A DNA stretch of 64,000 nt from Rhyzopertha dominica (GCA_025024175.1 QCXZ01000137.1:71362680-71426679), one strand, 5' to 3'; counted from the stretch's first letter, positions 45,172-58,726 are shown. Numbers and translations are program-made. The notes: generated by a model not told the origin, from the letters alone.

Positions 45172-45513
45172 TTAATAGAAGGCAATCACTACGGCTTTGG
45201 TGACAGGTCTTCTCTTTCTTGCATACACTTCAGACTTGAAATAATTCCAAAGGATGAAGTGGCTCAAATCGCACAACATCGGGGGCAGATGCGATCGCCC
45301 TTTCGAGAAATAACGCATCCGGGGAAATTGTAATACAAAGGGGTCATTGTTGCATTGCTGAGTGGCAAGTGGCACCGTGTTGTTGTCGTCCAGGTTCATA
45401 GCTTCCAATTCCGGCGTCAAAAGTCCGTTTTCATTGCGCGATAGCGTTCGCCGCTCACCGTAAATTAATAGTTTGTTCGGCGTCGTTTTTGAAAAAGTAC
45501 GGACCAATGACAC
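45172..45513 (-). pseudogene. IS630/mariner-like transposase C-terminal relic
   Basis: The 113-codon minus frame carries NGLLTPELEAMNLDDNN, then SHLPPMLCDLSHFILWNYFK and SEVYARKRRP. These correspond to the LPELEDMDLDD, PPRSCDLTPxDYFLWGYLK and KVYA signatures of insect IS630-like transposases. Catalytic residues are partly lost and the flanks are unreadable. Confidence 0.7.
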
Positions 45514-48500
45514 CGCCAGGCTAAAAACTGCATCGAACGGTTATCCTCTGTGAATACAATGGGTTTCTCAAATATGACTCTATACTCTATGACTCTCATT
45601 TAGAGTACTGTCCATGCTGCAAATGATCGGTAGGTTTCAGTTCTTGTGTGCAAAATTCCCCAAAAAGTTGAACAGGCTGGTCGGTGTAAGGTTCACCAGC
45701 TGGGCACCATGACGTTATTTATTATTAACTTTGCCAAACTGCTCATGTCAGTATCGAAAATTCCAGTTAATTACTATTCTTCTCGAGCTCGTCTTTTTAC
45801 CATTTACATTGCATTAACAAATGGTCCGACTACGTAATTAAGATAATTTGGTTTAAAAAAATACATATTATTTTTAATTAAAGTGCAAATAATTTCTGAA
45901 CATTACTTTTAATCTAATAATGTAAATAAAATGTTTTTATTACTATTACTATTATTAATATATGTATAATTAATATTATTATTATGATTATTGCTCTGTG
46001 CTGAACTCCTTAAAAAACACTATTTTAATGTGAGATAAATTAAGTTAGACACAAAGTAAATTAATGTATATTTTGTTTAATACTGACCCATTATACGGTT
46101 CCTTATAATATTGCGAAGTACCTTAAAACACGGAATAGACAACATACCCTTAAAACTAAAAGCATATGAATGGCATTTATGATATACTTGAATCGCCGGT
46201 AGCTGTTTTTAAAATTTTCAAAGTTGTAAACATGCCATACAAAAAGGGCACATCTTTCCTTCTTCAGTAAATGTCATGATAGTGACATATTACTATTTAC
46301 ATTACTTCTTGGTTACCACGCGGTACATAGACGTTTTTCTATGCAGAGACAGAGCTTATTTTGACAGATTGCGATTCCACATAATAAAGATGTTACCATA
46401 TTGCCAGATTGATCATTACAGACCTGGCTAACCGCTGTCAGATAATCCGCAGATACATAATACTCGTATATCAAATCAGGTATGGTTCGGAATTGGAAGC
46501 AACAAAATTGATATATTTGTTTTGTCATTTACTCAGCGGAAATAAGATTGTATGCTAAAATCAAGTCATTCTTTTAGTTTTCTGCGTACGATATGAGTGA
46601 AAATTTAGATATCGTCCAGAGGAAGTGGGTTTTACATATTAACCCTTGTATTAACCCGTTTTAGTGTTTTAGCGATCCAAAAATAGTACTGTATCTTTAT
46701 TTTCCTTCTCAGTAGTATAGTTAATGTTCTTTGATGAACACAGTTCACATTCTACTTTATTAAATCGAATAAAAATTAGGAAAACCTAAAATCAATTTAT
46801 TTTTATTTAATTCCCAGTTCTTTCTTAATATTTTTATAGTGCTTCTGTTTTCGACGAAAATTTGGGTTATCTAGTATATCAACATACAGTCCTGGAGTGG
46901 GGATTCGTTTACTACATTTTGTAGATAGATGTGTGCAATAAATTGAGTAAATATAACATTTACCAATCTCGGTAAATTAAACCAATGTAGCCAAAATGTT
47001 AAGTCAACAATAAACCAAAGAAAAATGGGAAAAACACATATATGGAATGCAATGCTGGGATGAAAGAACATCAAAATAAATCCTGCTTTAGTCAACACTG
47101 CATAGAAAACATAACCCATCGGACTAGGTACTAAAGTATACTAACACAACACAACCAGTAATAGATAAAGTACACAGTTAAAAAATGTACTCCTGAAGAT
47201 GGGCTTATAACCAAAAACGGATTGTCGAGTCGAAAATAAAATCGTCAAAGGTTGCAAGTGCTTTTTATATACTATTGAGCAACTTNTTTTACAGACGGAA
47301 CAATTCCATGTTCAATGATATGTGTTTGACTTTTGCAGTAAGTCTTGAAAAATGAGAAAGAAACATATCCGAAAGTACGGCATAAGAAACAAACACATTA
47401 TTTCACACTGGACTCAAATGTTATATTTTAGATTTTTAATTAAATCGATATATGAAAGTTACCTTTTGAGTGCTTTCCCAGATTGCAAAGTATTCTTTTG
47501 ATAATCGAAGTTCTCTGATTGTTTCTTTGTACTATGCATATCTAATATTTTACTAGAAATTCTCAAATTAGCAGATTTGATGAAAATAAGTCATTATTAT
47601 GAAGCGATATTGAAACATTCTCGGCTATACAACACATTGGCAATATTTATGAGTATGTTTCACATTTTTGTGCTGAGATTTTAATGTCAGTTGACAATCT
47701 GAAAAACTTGAATATGTGATTATCACTTGGCAAGAATTAAAAATTGTTGCTGCTTCGTTATAATGTGATTTCAGAAACTTTATTTAGACCGTATTATTTA
47801 AACCAGGTCCGCAGTTAGTTTCTATTATACACGACCTTTATTAAAACAAAAACAGAATTGCCCGCATATTTTGAGACAGTTTTTCTTTCGTGCTTGTTTG
47901 GCGTTTGTTGGACATCAAACGAAGCATACAGTTTAAGAGGGTTCACAGCGGTTTATTTTTGTTTGCTGACTAACTCGGTATTTTATGAAAAGGGTATTTG
48001 ACACGCGCATTTCGCAGCTTTTTCGTCCATTCTGTAGCGGTGCTGTGATAAAATCTCTATCGATAAATATTTAAAGCAGCGCTAGTAGAGTTTAGAAATG
48101 TCATCAGTTTATATATAGTTACTTTTCGGACATTATATAAAACTGTTCCTTTATTTCTTCGTCAATTTCGCTTAATTCTTTCGTAGCGAAGTAAATGATA
48201 TCACTTGTGCTACCTAAGAAGTTGGCAGGTGACGCTGGGTTCTCTTCATTATGAGGCGTTACTCAGCTTTAAATTGTGAGGGTAATCAACTTGTTAACGA
48301 GCATATAACATCATATCGCTTATCGTCTTCGTGTAAACGGCGATATAAACTAGACGATCCTTTTACTTGTGAGACGATATGGTCTAATTTCTTAGTAATG
48401 ATTCTGCAGTTATGTCGACCTACATATTTATGTGTCTAGGGTATGCCCCAGATTGAATGTTTCCCATTAATTTTGTTGAGTTTGCTGTACTTACAAAGCT

Positions 48501-51266
48501 TATACAGTATTAATAAGACATGATTATACTGCATAAAATTAAAAAAAAAACGCGATTTCGTTTTTTTCGCACGTGTTTTAATATCCAATATACCATACAC
48601 TCACACTTATTTATAAGTACCTAAATATCCAATTTGTTTTCAGAAGTTCTGTGTCTGTGGAAGATCGTCTGAGTTTTTAGATAATGCAGAAAGTATTGTG
48701 TTGTCTCTAGAGTTTCGTCATGTTCTGAGTTCGCCACGAATTTGCTTTTCATTTGTACTCGTTTTGTTCTTAAGTTCCTGTAATAAATGAGCTATTCTAA
48801 CTATATTTCATGAGAAATTGAATTTCATGTCGTTTCTAAACCATCAACTTGCACCAGTTCTGTAGTGCCTGTTCCAAAAACCAGGTATTGTGTAGTCTGT
48901 AGTGTTACCTTTATTTTCATCTTTTTTTCCAAATTTTCTCTCCTCTTTGCTTTAACATACACATATTCTTGTACCCCTTTAAGACCTACAATCTAATTGA
49001 GATTTTCTGTTAAAAAGAACAAATTCAGGTGGAACCCGTTATGTATTGTGTGGTATTATTATTCGCATTAATAATTATGCTACCAATTCGATTTGTTTCC
49101 ATTTTTTAAATATTCAAAATTCGCCTTTTATGTATTGTGAAATTGTTTGAAGCTAAATTCTGTCTAACCCGTAACTTGCAAATATTGTCTTTAATTCATA
49201 TGGTTGCTTCTTCTTCTCTTTCTGTTATTTTAGAACTTCTTTATGATAACATTTGTGGTTCTCGGTTTAAATTTTGCGTTTTTTGGATAAACTCTTGTTT
49301 TTAAATTTTATCGTTTTACTTGGCCACTAGACTTAAGCTTCTAGCTCTCATTATAATTATAATACTTAAACGCTCTTCCTATATCATCTTAAACTCTTGT
49401 TGAATAACGAACAATTTTTATCAATATCGATTCGTTTTTTGGTAGTTGTGATAGCAGAACTATGCATTCGCGTCAGTCACAAAATACAGCCAAATAAAAG
49501 AAACATCTTTGCAGCTAAACATAATAAGGCTTGATAAAGGCTAAAACAAATAGCCGAACTGTCACCAAAGAATCACGTTTCAATTCGTAACAAAAAAAAA
49601 CAGGAACCTAAACCGAAACTTAATTAATTTTTTTCTGAAATAGATGGTTTGTGCTATTCTTCATTAGAAATCTAAGTTTTTCAAGTTAATTAATTTTAAT
49701 AAGTCCCTATTGTTCACTGTCTATTTGGTCCATGCCAGTCACACTCAATACTCATAGACTCAACGGATCAATATGTACTTTTTTTTTTACTTTCTATAAA
49801 AATATATCTTATACTTATCGACGATACAAAACAATTGCACTAAAGTCTCTTTGTTCGGAAAGGCTTTCATATTTTTTTTAATGTAAAATATAATTTCCCA
49901 GTTTAAATAGAAAATAACTCTCTTTTTTCAAGGCATCGACATGTGCAGTCATGCCCATCTTATTTCAGTGGCGAACCTAATTAACGACCTGGCTGTACTA
50001 AGTTACTATTGTGCGATTTTGAATTAGTATACTTAATCACACTTTTACTAGTGTTTTAATGCACTATCCTTGTAACACTACAATAAGTTATGAGCGTATT
50101 TATAACAACAAATTACAAATGTGAGTACATACATAAACTAGTCTTTATTTGTTTTGCTGTCGTCAAACATTATTTATTTTACGCTTATTTGGCATGCTGA
50201 CCTCTATCAGTTTGTTAAACATGTGCAAAGGAAGCTAACGAATAAGTATACCTTTGCGATTTCGAAAGTAAGTTTTAATAAATACTTGTTTTTCTATCGT
50301 GAGTATTATAACCGCGAAGGAGGGAAAAAACCATACTTTTCCATTTTTCTGCACGTGTAATCATTAATGAACCGGCTAATTGCCTAGTCAACCTAGTTCC
50401 TTATACTGATACAAAAAGCTGTCCGTATCAAACAATAGGTTATTATCAGAAATCGTTTAAAAGGGAACAATGAGTGACATGTGGGAGGTATCACTGATAG
50501 ATATTACTTAAAAAGCAAGCCTCATGCAGAAAATTTCGTAATGCTTTAAATTTTGTATAAAATTATTGTTTTTGAAATATATGCCTTCCCTTATTTCGAA
50601 ACTGACAAAAAAATATCAAACTGACGTTTTTTGTTACTGCTGTAACAGTCTGTAATAATTGTCAAAGATATAACCGTATTGTTTAAATTCTAGTTAAGAA
50701 TCGAGGTATATATTTTTTTATAGTAAATCTCAAGTCGTCCTTGCTTTATGAGATGGGAAACAAAAAATTTGAAAAATGTGCTTAGTCATAAATTTAAGAA
50801 ACAACGAACTGGGTTTCATAATCTAAATTTCCACCAAAACAAAGGAAATGGAATCTTTAAATAATCATTAGGTGGATAGGCAACTGTTTTCCTTTTTTTA
50901 CCTACCATAAAGAAGGGGAGGTGATTAATCTGGTCACCTCAGTAGTGAACCATCCACAGATCTCTATACTGTGAGAAACTTTATTATTAACGCAAAAAAA
51001 CGCACGCCTCCATTTATTTACAAGAACAGTGTTACTTTGACAAAATTCGGTCTAACTCTAATGTTACTACCTACTTATTTATTACAATACTAATACACAC
51101 ACGAATCTAATGTGCACACGTTAAAAAAGGGGGTTTATAAGCGTTTGTGCGTTTGAGATAGTTTTTACCACGACACTCTGGTATTAAAGCAAAATTGGGC
51201 AGGCTTCCTTACCAATGTTAGTCGTCAGTACCTGAGAAACGTTCAGGCTACTCACTGCATTCCGGT
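45514..51266. other. AT-rich stretch, no gene seen
   Basis: I found no supported coding or transposon sequence, apart from the motif at 47192-47241. The ATG-led frames (46871-47119 minus, 48251-48439 plus and others) have no family signature. Confidence 0.4.
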
Positions 51267-51438
51267 GGCGAAGCGTCAGGGGTATGCTACTCGTTGAGGG
51301 TGGTAAATGGTATGCATCGGGGATGGCGAAGCGTCAGGAGTATGCTATGGTTGAGGGTGGCAAATGGTATGCAACGGGGTGACGAAGCGTCAGGAGTATA
51401 ATACTCGTTGGGGGTGGCAAATGGTATTTGCCGGGGGT
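51267..51438. repeat. Minisatellite, three copies of about 57 bp
   Basis: Units start at 51267, 51325 and 51381 (58, 56 and 58 bp). Each holds GGCGAAGCGTCAGG or GACGAAGCGTCAGG, GTATGCTA-like, GTTGAGGGTGG and AAATGGTAT segments. The antisense frames through it are periodic for this reason and are not genes. Confidence 0.88.
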
Positions 51439-52659
51439 CGCTGTCAGTTTGACAGCAAAAATCGTAGTTTTCTGACACCTTACCGGAACGTGGCCAAAAT
51501 GTAATTTTTGCAAAGGGGTAGCCGTTTTCCAGCTCGGAGTGTACCCCAAGGGAACAAACGTCTGGGAGATCAACTTTAAAACTGATAATTAACAACAAGG
51601 GATAACTGGGATCACGCCTGACGTTTAGAGGGATTTTTTTTTGTCATCATGTGGTAACTAGGGAAACCTGTAATTCGGTCTCGTTACCAAAGGTCGCTAC
51701 ATACATACTAGTTTAATATTGTGAATGGGGTTTTCACAACAATTAGGCAACCCTTATTTATTTCGGCAGGAAATTCTGGGAAAATCGTATCTAATTTTCG
51801 GATTGCTTTCTTGATTATTAATAATAGTCGCCTTTAGCGTAGCAATATTTCGGAATAACCTTATTTTTTTTGCCTGAAAAAGCTGAAAGCATTACAGTAT
51901 TTTATTTAAATAAAGAATACAGAAATGCAGTGTTACAAAAAAATGTTTAAAAATATAGATTTGTGCATTTTTTTAGTATCGGATATTTCGTCATTATTTT
52001 ACCATGCATGTTGGCAGCAAATCTACAATAAATTCACTACAAAAATATTTTATAATTGCCCCTTTATGGGGAATATTATTTCTACTGTATCAAAGTTCAG
52101 CCTGTACCAGATTATGCAAAAAATCGGAAAAACATAAAGGCAGTATTCTACTTCCAAACTTTGGCATTTATACACAAAATAATGTAACAAGGAGTATACT
52201 TCGTTCCTGCTTTTTTAGCTTATGTTTCAGGATATATAAAAAATACGCTTTCAGATGTTGACAGAATGTGAGTGTTAAGAATAAACGTCTACAATTACTT
52301 CTTGTAGTAAAAAATAAAGCGCTTTCTTGGATGAGGTTTTTTTGCTTACTAATTTTACCCTTTTTTCATGCCTTTAAAAGTTTGTATAATCGGTTTTCAG
52401 TTTGTAAATATCCAATTTTTTTGTCTTGTCTTTCTCTGCTTCTTGTTTCTTCCCCATGCTCTTTATTTAGCGAAAAACTGGCGGCAAGACTTGCATGTGT
52501 ATTCAAAACTGACATTGAACTCATTAAACTATAGGTACTTTAAATACCGTTTGGTGTAATTCGAAAGAGATCTTGCAATTCTCTCCTTCGCAAAACATTT
52601 TTTTACTTCTGTAGTGTCATGCAAGCTATAATGACTTGCTCTGTTCGTATTAATTACAG

Positions 52660-53152
52660 ATGTTCTTCAGCAAATTTCCACGTCCTGTAAGTTTTGATGC
52701 TGGCTACGGTAATCTTTTGGTGCGGATCCATCGTGTTACTAACTTCGCCTTTTGTTATTCCATGAATTGAAACAAACGCTTTCTTACAAATCTGAATATC
52801 TTTAGCCAAGTTATCGGTCATTCGAAGTCTGTATGTAGCTTCATTTAATCGTGCCGATTTTTCAGGTTTTCTTGGTCTGGTTTCTCATTAAGAGCAGAAC
52901 ACTAATGCGACCGGCGAGTTACTTATTTTTGCGCGTCTAGGGATTTCATTATGTTAACATCTTTTAATACTCTAAACCTGTTCTTTGTATAGGATTTATA
53001 AAACAAGCCATCTTGTAATTGCAGAACCTGTCATAAGGCTTTGAAGGCTAGTTTTCTACTTGCTTCAGAATGCCTCCCAATTCGCTTACGTTTTCTGGTG
53101 TCTTTATGATCAACAGCTCCATCGGTGTTAGAAGTATCGTTTTCCATTTTAC
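52660..53152 (-). pseudogene. Possible transposon-encoded protein relic
   Basis: Antisense of 53100-53144 reads MENDTSNTDGAVDHK, and antisense of 52720-52840 reads LRMTDNLAKDIQICKKAF followed by VSIHGITKG, with stops between. The second piece resembles the CKxxF..xLGI segment of a common insect transposon-like protein family that I cannot name firmly. Confidence 0.28.
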
Positions 53153-53964
53153 ATAATATTACAACAAGTTAACCACATAATTCGCAACAGCAGTTGTCAT
53201 TTGAAACTAAATCGGCTGCCTTAAACAAAAAAAACAGTAAGTGCAAAAATGTAAGAATAAGAATATACAAATAATGTGTTGGATTTTGGGAACAACCCAG
53301 CTAGATTGTGGATGCTGTGTTTGTGTATGGGTTTAAAACAGTTAGTAGAAACGATAAAACTGCCATTGCCAGCGCAAAGTTGCGCTTAAACACTGCATAT
53401 ATGCACAAAGCTCAATTTTGCTAACAATGTTGGTTACTGTGTTTTTGCTTGGATCAGCTGTAGACCACCATAGGCAGTTTCCGTTCTTTTCATGTAGCTT
53501 AAAGTTTTAGGGTGTTTATACAAGGTTTGACATTTAAATAATGAAAATGATTGCAAAAAAACGTGTATATTTAAAAATTCAGTTACTCTTGGGCAAATTT
53601 ACTCTAGATTCCAGGGCTCTTTCAAGTTTTTAGCACTTCTGTTAGAGTCTCGAGTATCCTCATTGCAGAAATTTGGATGTCAGTTACTGACTCGAAATGC
53701 TTTCCTTTCATAACTTATTTACCCCGGGGTAACAAAAAAAAATGTGGGTGAACTTATGTTCGATACACCCGTACTATTAACGTGGATACGTCTGATGCAT
53801 CATAGAAAGAGGTATGGCGTTAATGTTCCCATGTTATTGGTTCAATACTCTCAGACTAGCTGGTTTAGACCCGTTTCTCTGGTTTAGTATTTCTGTGTAG
53901 TCGTGAGGTAGTTTCCGCAGTGTGCTACACTTAGTCGTTCTGCGGTCTGCTGATAAATGGTCCA

Positions 53965-54115
53965 GAATGTTCTAGAACCGAGACGGTTTCGGGAAACTGG
54001 CACACTTGATGATTCTCTCATCTTCTTTTGAATTTTTCAGAATATTCTGACATTCTCGAAACGTGAAACTTTCCACTACTCCCCAGTGATGAATTTTCTA
54101 GAATGTGTTCTCGAA
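53965..54115. promoter_or_regulatory. Cluster of heat-shock-element-like GAA/TTC arrays
   Basis: Two perfect three-unit nGAAnnTTCnnGAAn arrays lie at 53965-53977 (GAATGTTCTAGAA) and 54091-54103 (GAATTTTCTAGAA). The second is extended by TTCTCGAA at 54108-54115. Between them are GAATATTC at 54040-54047 and TTCTCGAA at 54053-54060. No adjacent gene was found, so function is unknown. Confidence 0.4.
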
Positions 54116-54659
54116 ACATCGATTTTTGGTTTTTACATCGCGAAATATTTTTTTATATGCCTAAGCCCAGCTTGCCAGCTGCACACCTCTGGTTCAGAAT
54201 GATGGTCACCTTAAGTGACAGATTTATCTCAATTTTTATGAAGTTAAATTTTGGGTTTCAACACTTGTGCGCGTTGCCGTTATCCCAAGAAATTATTTAT
54301 AGTACATCCGGCAATTATCTTTCATTTATATAGGCAATATAATATAGACATACAATAGCGTGCAAAAAAAAATCGGACACTGAGTGAAATTTTTTTAAAC
54401 GTCGCATAACTCGTGAATGAAGTTACCAATTGACACGGGGTTTTTTGTTGTTTGATTCTCATTTTCTTGCTAACATTTCCAATAAATATCGTTGAGATTG
54501 TTTCACTGTAGGAAAAGCTATGGTATCACGTTTCAATGCATATCAAAATCTAACCGTGCAAAAAAACCGGACACTTCCACAAAAAACACAAAATTTATTT
54601 AAAGAACCACAAAATTAACATTTATCTGACAGAACTATGGATCAATATTTAGTCACATA

Positions 54660-55187
54660 ACCATTTACAGCAATCACAGCAGCACAGCAGAGTCGACCAC
54701 ATTGATAATTTTCTTGAGAGGAATTTTCTTCTATTCCGCCTCCAGCGCTGCCATCAAGTTGTCCGTTTTCTTAAATTTTGGGACGCGGACGCGCCTTGCT
54801 TGCTCTTCCCACAAGAGCTCGATCGGATTTAGGTCCGGCGACTGTGCTGGGCACTNCACATTTTCTCGGTGGCATGCGGAAGCATAACCTCTTCCAATAT
54901 TAAACGATATTGGTTGGCGTTCATCTTGCCGTCCACACGTCTCGGCAGACCGACCAAGTCACAGCTAAAGCGGCCTGAAAAATACACTATAGCATAGTTT
55001 TTTTTCAGAAATTTCTAGAGAAGATTACCCCCAAATCATTACGTTTCTACCACCATGCTTGATAGTGGGGACTTGATAAGGGTGGTCGAAGCATTTTCCG
55101 TCTGGCCGGCGCACGAACCGAATACCGCCCTAAAATACCAAATTAAATTAACTCTCATGCGACCACAAGAAGTCGACCATTCGAACC
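54660..55187 (-). pseudogene. Left-arm Tc1 transposase 3' half
   Basis: The minus strand reads PTIKHGGG near 55060, then after a gap CPAQSPDLNPIELLWEE near 54850 and the C-terminal part towards 54690. Catalytic D in SPDLNP is present. The N-terminal half is absent because the arm stops at the central palindrome. Confidence 0.75.
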
Positions 55188-55710
55188 GGTTCGAAAATCT
55201 TGTGGTCGGATGTGAGTAAATTTAAATTAGTATCTTCGAACGGCATTCTGTACGTGCGCCGGCCGGTCGGAAAACGCTTCGAACACCGTTATAAAGTCTC
55301 CACTACCAAGCACGGTGGTGGAATCTTTCCTAAAAATTTCTGAGAGTGTGAACTATGCAATAGTGTATCTTTCAGGCTGCTTCAGCCTTAGTCGGTCCGC
55401 TGTGACGTGTGGACGCCAAGATGAACGCCAACCAATATCGGAAGATATTGGAAGAGTTTATACTTCCGCACGCCACCAAAAAAATGTGCAGTGTCCAGCA
55501 CAGTCGCCGGACCTCAATCCGATGGAGCACTTGTGGCAAGAGCTTGAAAAGCGCGTTTGCGTTTGAAAATTTATGAAAGCGGACGACTTGATTGGCAGCG
55601 CTGGAAACGGAATAGAAGAAAATTCTGCTCATGAAAATCATCAGTTTGGTCGACTCTGTGCCGTCCCGTTGTGCTGCTGTGATTGCCGTAAACAGTTTTG
55701 CAACTAAATA
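55188..55710 (+). pseudogene. Right-arm Tc1 transposase 3' half
   Basis: The plus strand carries the TKHGGG region near 55300, then frames to CPAQSPDLNPMEHLWQELEK (55492-55551) and a broken C-terminus. It mirrors the left arm, with substitutions and frameshifts, so neither arm encodes a functional enzyme. Confidence 0.78.
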
Positions 55711-56006
55711 TTAATCCATAGTTGTGTGAGATAGGTGTTAATTTTGTGGTTCTTTAAATATATTTTATGTTTTACTGTAAATTTGTGAAAGTGTCCGGTT
55801 TTTTTTGCACGGTTAGATTTTGATATGCATTGAAACGTGTTACCATAACTGTTCATATACTGAAACAATCTCAACGATATTTATTGGAAATGTCAACAAG
55901 AAAATGGGAATCAAACAGTAAGAATCCCCGTGTCAATTGGTCATTCACGAGTTATCGATGTTCAAAAAAACATTCACTCGGTGTCCGTTTTTTTTGCACG
56001 CTACTG

Positions 56007-58700
56007 CATAGACAATCCCATTCATTTTTCAAGACTTTCAACCCTTTATGTGAACACCCCCTTTAAATATGCAAAGAAACTTTAAAATTGAACTTTGAGC
56101 TAAAACACCCTGCTTAATATTTAATATTTACTTATGTTTAAGATATAAATATATAGCACTTTTGTACTGCTTGAAATATAAGTTAATGATTTATACTAAA
56201 GCTTTGCCGTATTGGCGCTGTATGATATTGTTTTCACCATTTAAAAATTTTCACGCTTTTCTTTAATTGTATACTGAATATCACGTAAGCATGTTTGACA
56301 ATTGTCAGTTGTTTAGTTCGTAATTTAAGTATAATTTTCAAAATTTGAACTTTCTTTTTGTGAAAATAGTCGCGAGTAAAATAATATGTATCGTTTTTCT
56401 ACACTGATTTGATATCTTACAGCATTAAAACCGAAAGAAAAAGATTTAGACTTATCAAAAAGTACTCAGGAAAACTTACTCTCCTTCTTAATAAATGCCT
56501 TGCACACAGTTTTTTTATTTGTACACATCCACCTTTTAACGGCATCTCGTTTATAAATTCGTGAAAGCCGAATTTGAACTTACTTATAGCAGTAAGTTAT
56601 TTACCCTTTTCACTCACTTTACGACTGAAACTGGAAATTGCTTTGATAATTTGTCTTAACCCAAATATTGCACATTTTATAAACGATCGGCTTGTAAACT
56701 TATAACCAATGACTGACAGAATATCAGGAACAGATTTTGAGAAATATAATATCCTCAGTAATAAACCCCTGTATTGCTATATCGGGAGGAACCAGTGGGA
56801 CCCAACTCGCATAAAACCTTTTCAAGCTAGCAGGTACACATGAGATTAATGGGACCCAACTCGTACCTTTCCCTAGAATAATTTGAGAATTGACATTACC
56901 TAATTGCGTCTTAATATTCGATCGACCAAGTTTGTGCTTATAATTTATAAGACTATAACCAGGATCGAAGCAAATTCAACGTTTGTTTAACATTTCAGCT
57001 CCTAGTAATGGTCCAATGAATTATTTAATGTATCCACTAAACATTAGTACTAAACCTGACGATATAAGTGGAATATAATTAAACATTTCCGTGAATTGCC
57101 GCATACATTTTTAAAACCAATGGGATGAAAAATTAAACAGATCCAATTAAAAACAATTTCGAGAGTCTATATAAATCCTGCAAGATAAATATACGAAGAT
57201 TGATCCGATATATTGTACCTGGAACTCACCGCGACCTCGGGGCTTTCATTAGTCCAATGTAATCTGAACTCGAATGTATTGACGAACAGTCCGCGATAAA
57301 TATATCGACCAAAGGGGATGGTCATTTAATCTGCGCTAAGACACTGCTGAAACCCTACCGGGGTGTTGTTAATCAGAACGGCACGCAGCACGTCGCGTTT
57401 CGTTTTTTGATTGATTATTGCTTTGATTCAAAAAGAGGTTACACTCCCTGATTTCCTGCCGTTTCTGTCTGTTTGCTCATGAAAGCTTTCTGGCCGGAGC
57501 TTCCGCAAATCGGAACTCGGGAGGCTTTTTATAGTTTTTAGTATACCTAAATGAAATGTTGGTGGTTGATTAAAAAAAGAACACTATATTCCAAACTCTG
57601 GCCGATTCTTGTAACTCTTCAGAATAGCTGTTTGTAACTGCAATTATAGTTGTAGGAAAAGATCTATGAAACTCATTATAAGAGCTATTTGTGAAGTGCA
57701 TAATAGTTTATTGGTGTTATGAAGTTCCAAACACTTAGGTATTCGGATTAAGACAAAATTTGTTGGGCAGAAAGCGTTGTTTCAAATATATGTACACAAG
57801 AAGTTTCGAAAACCTAATCAGTTCTAATCAAATCTTCGAGCGAATCGGTGCATATTTTACAAGATGTGGCGACCTTGCCAAACTGACTTTGTTGATCAAG
57901 TTAATCCCAATAAAAACCCGGAATGTGATCGAAATGATGTAAAGTATTAAGCAACGATCTATGAGACACATTATACGAACAGCCGATTACCGCCCACAAT
58001 GGTTTACAAGTACTACCTGTAGCTGTCTTAAATAACAGAGGGGTTCGGCTCGTTCCACTGTTTTGCAGCGGAGTGGACCGTATCCAAAAATTGTGTTAGG
58101 CTTTTTTAGAATTTTTTTCCGTACACATATTATTTGGTATTATTATTTGAACTACAAATATATCTCATCTAATAGCTTTTAATGTATGACTAAATCGTAT
58201 TCTTTCCTAATTTAATGAGTAGTATCTATTTTTATAATCATGAATGGTAAACATTCCAATTTCAATGCGGCAGGCCATACTTTCTAATTTTTGATCGCGG
58301 TGTGCAATCATCCTCTGCCCTGTTTCTTCACATCTTAAAATTTTCTTTTAATCCGGAGGGTCGTAAACGTAGTTTCTACCTGTATATTTTTTGGTAATAA
58401 GAAGAAATTGGAACTATTCTACTCCTACTATAAACGGTATTAAAAGCATGTGTGTTTACTTATATTTTAAAGTTTTACAGCATATAAGCGTACCAAGTCC
58501 AATATTTTTACTTATTCAGTCATACCTACGTATATGCTTACATTTAGCCACTTATTAAGAGGCGTTTGTGACTAATACGTTTCGTGGGGCAACTGGTCAG
58601 TCAGATTATTGCTGATTTTAAACCGTGGGGCAACTGAATACCTCCGAAACAATTAAATATATTCATTCTTATAACTAGGATCTGTCGCGGCATATACCTG
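56007..58700. other. AT-rich stretch, no gene seen
   Basis: GGGACCCAACTCG occurs twice (about 56798 and 56850). A GC-balanced, non-coding block at about 57225-57540 has unusual complexity for the region. Neither can be assigned. Confidence 0.35.
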
Positions 58701-58726
58701 AGTGCTTAATCGACTGCTGCGAGCAT

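Larger units (their letters stand above)
54353..56006. mobile_element. Head-to-head inverted Tc1-like element (foldback, 1.65 kb)
   Basis: Two diverged arms of about 0.82 kb meet at a perfect palindrome, TTCGAACCGGTTCGAA (55180-55195). Each arm carries the 3' half of a Tc1-type transposase, minus strand on the left and plus strand on the right, plus a terminal region of about 230 bp. That region has two direct copies of GTGCAAAAAAA(A)CGGACACT: about 54360 and 54558 on the left, about 55786 and 55980 on the right. The ends are CAATAGCGTGC and GCACGCTACTG, with TA on the left (54351-54352) and CA on the right. Confidence 0.85.

Noticed and set aside
57225..57540. GC-balanced non-coding block that looks like an enhancer
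   Set aside because: It rests on composition alone. Without cross-species alignment there is no evidence for function.
58580..58640. Repeated GTGGGGCAACTG words
   Set aside because: Two direct copies 36-40 bp apart without inverted partners or a target duplication; not enough to call a transposon end.
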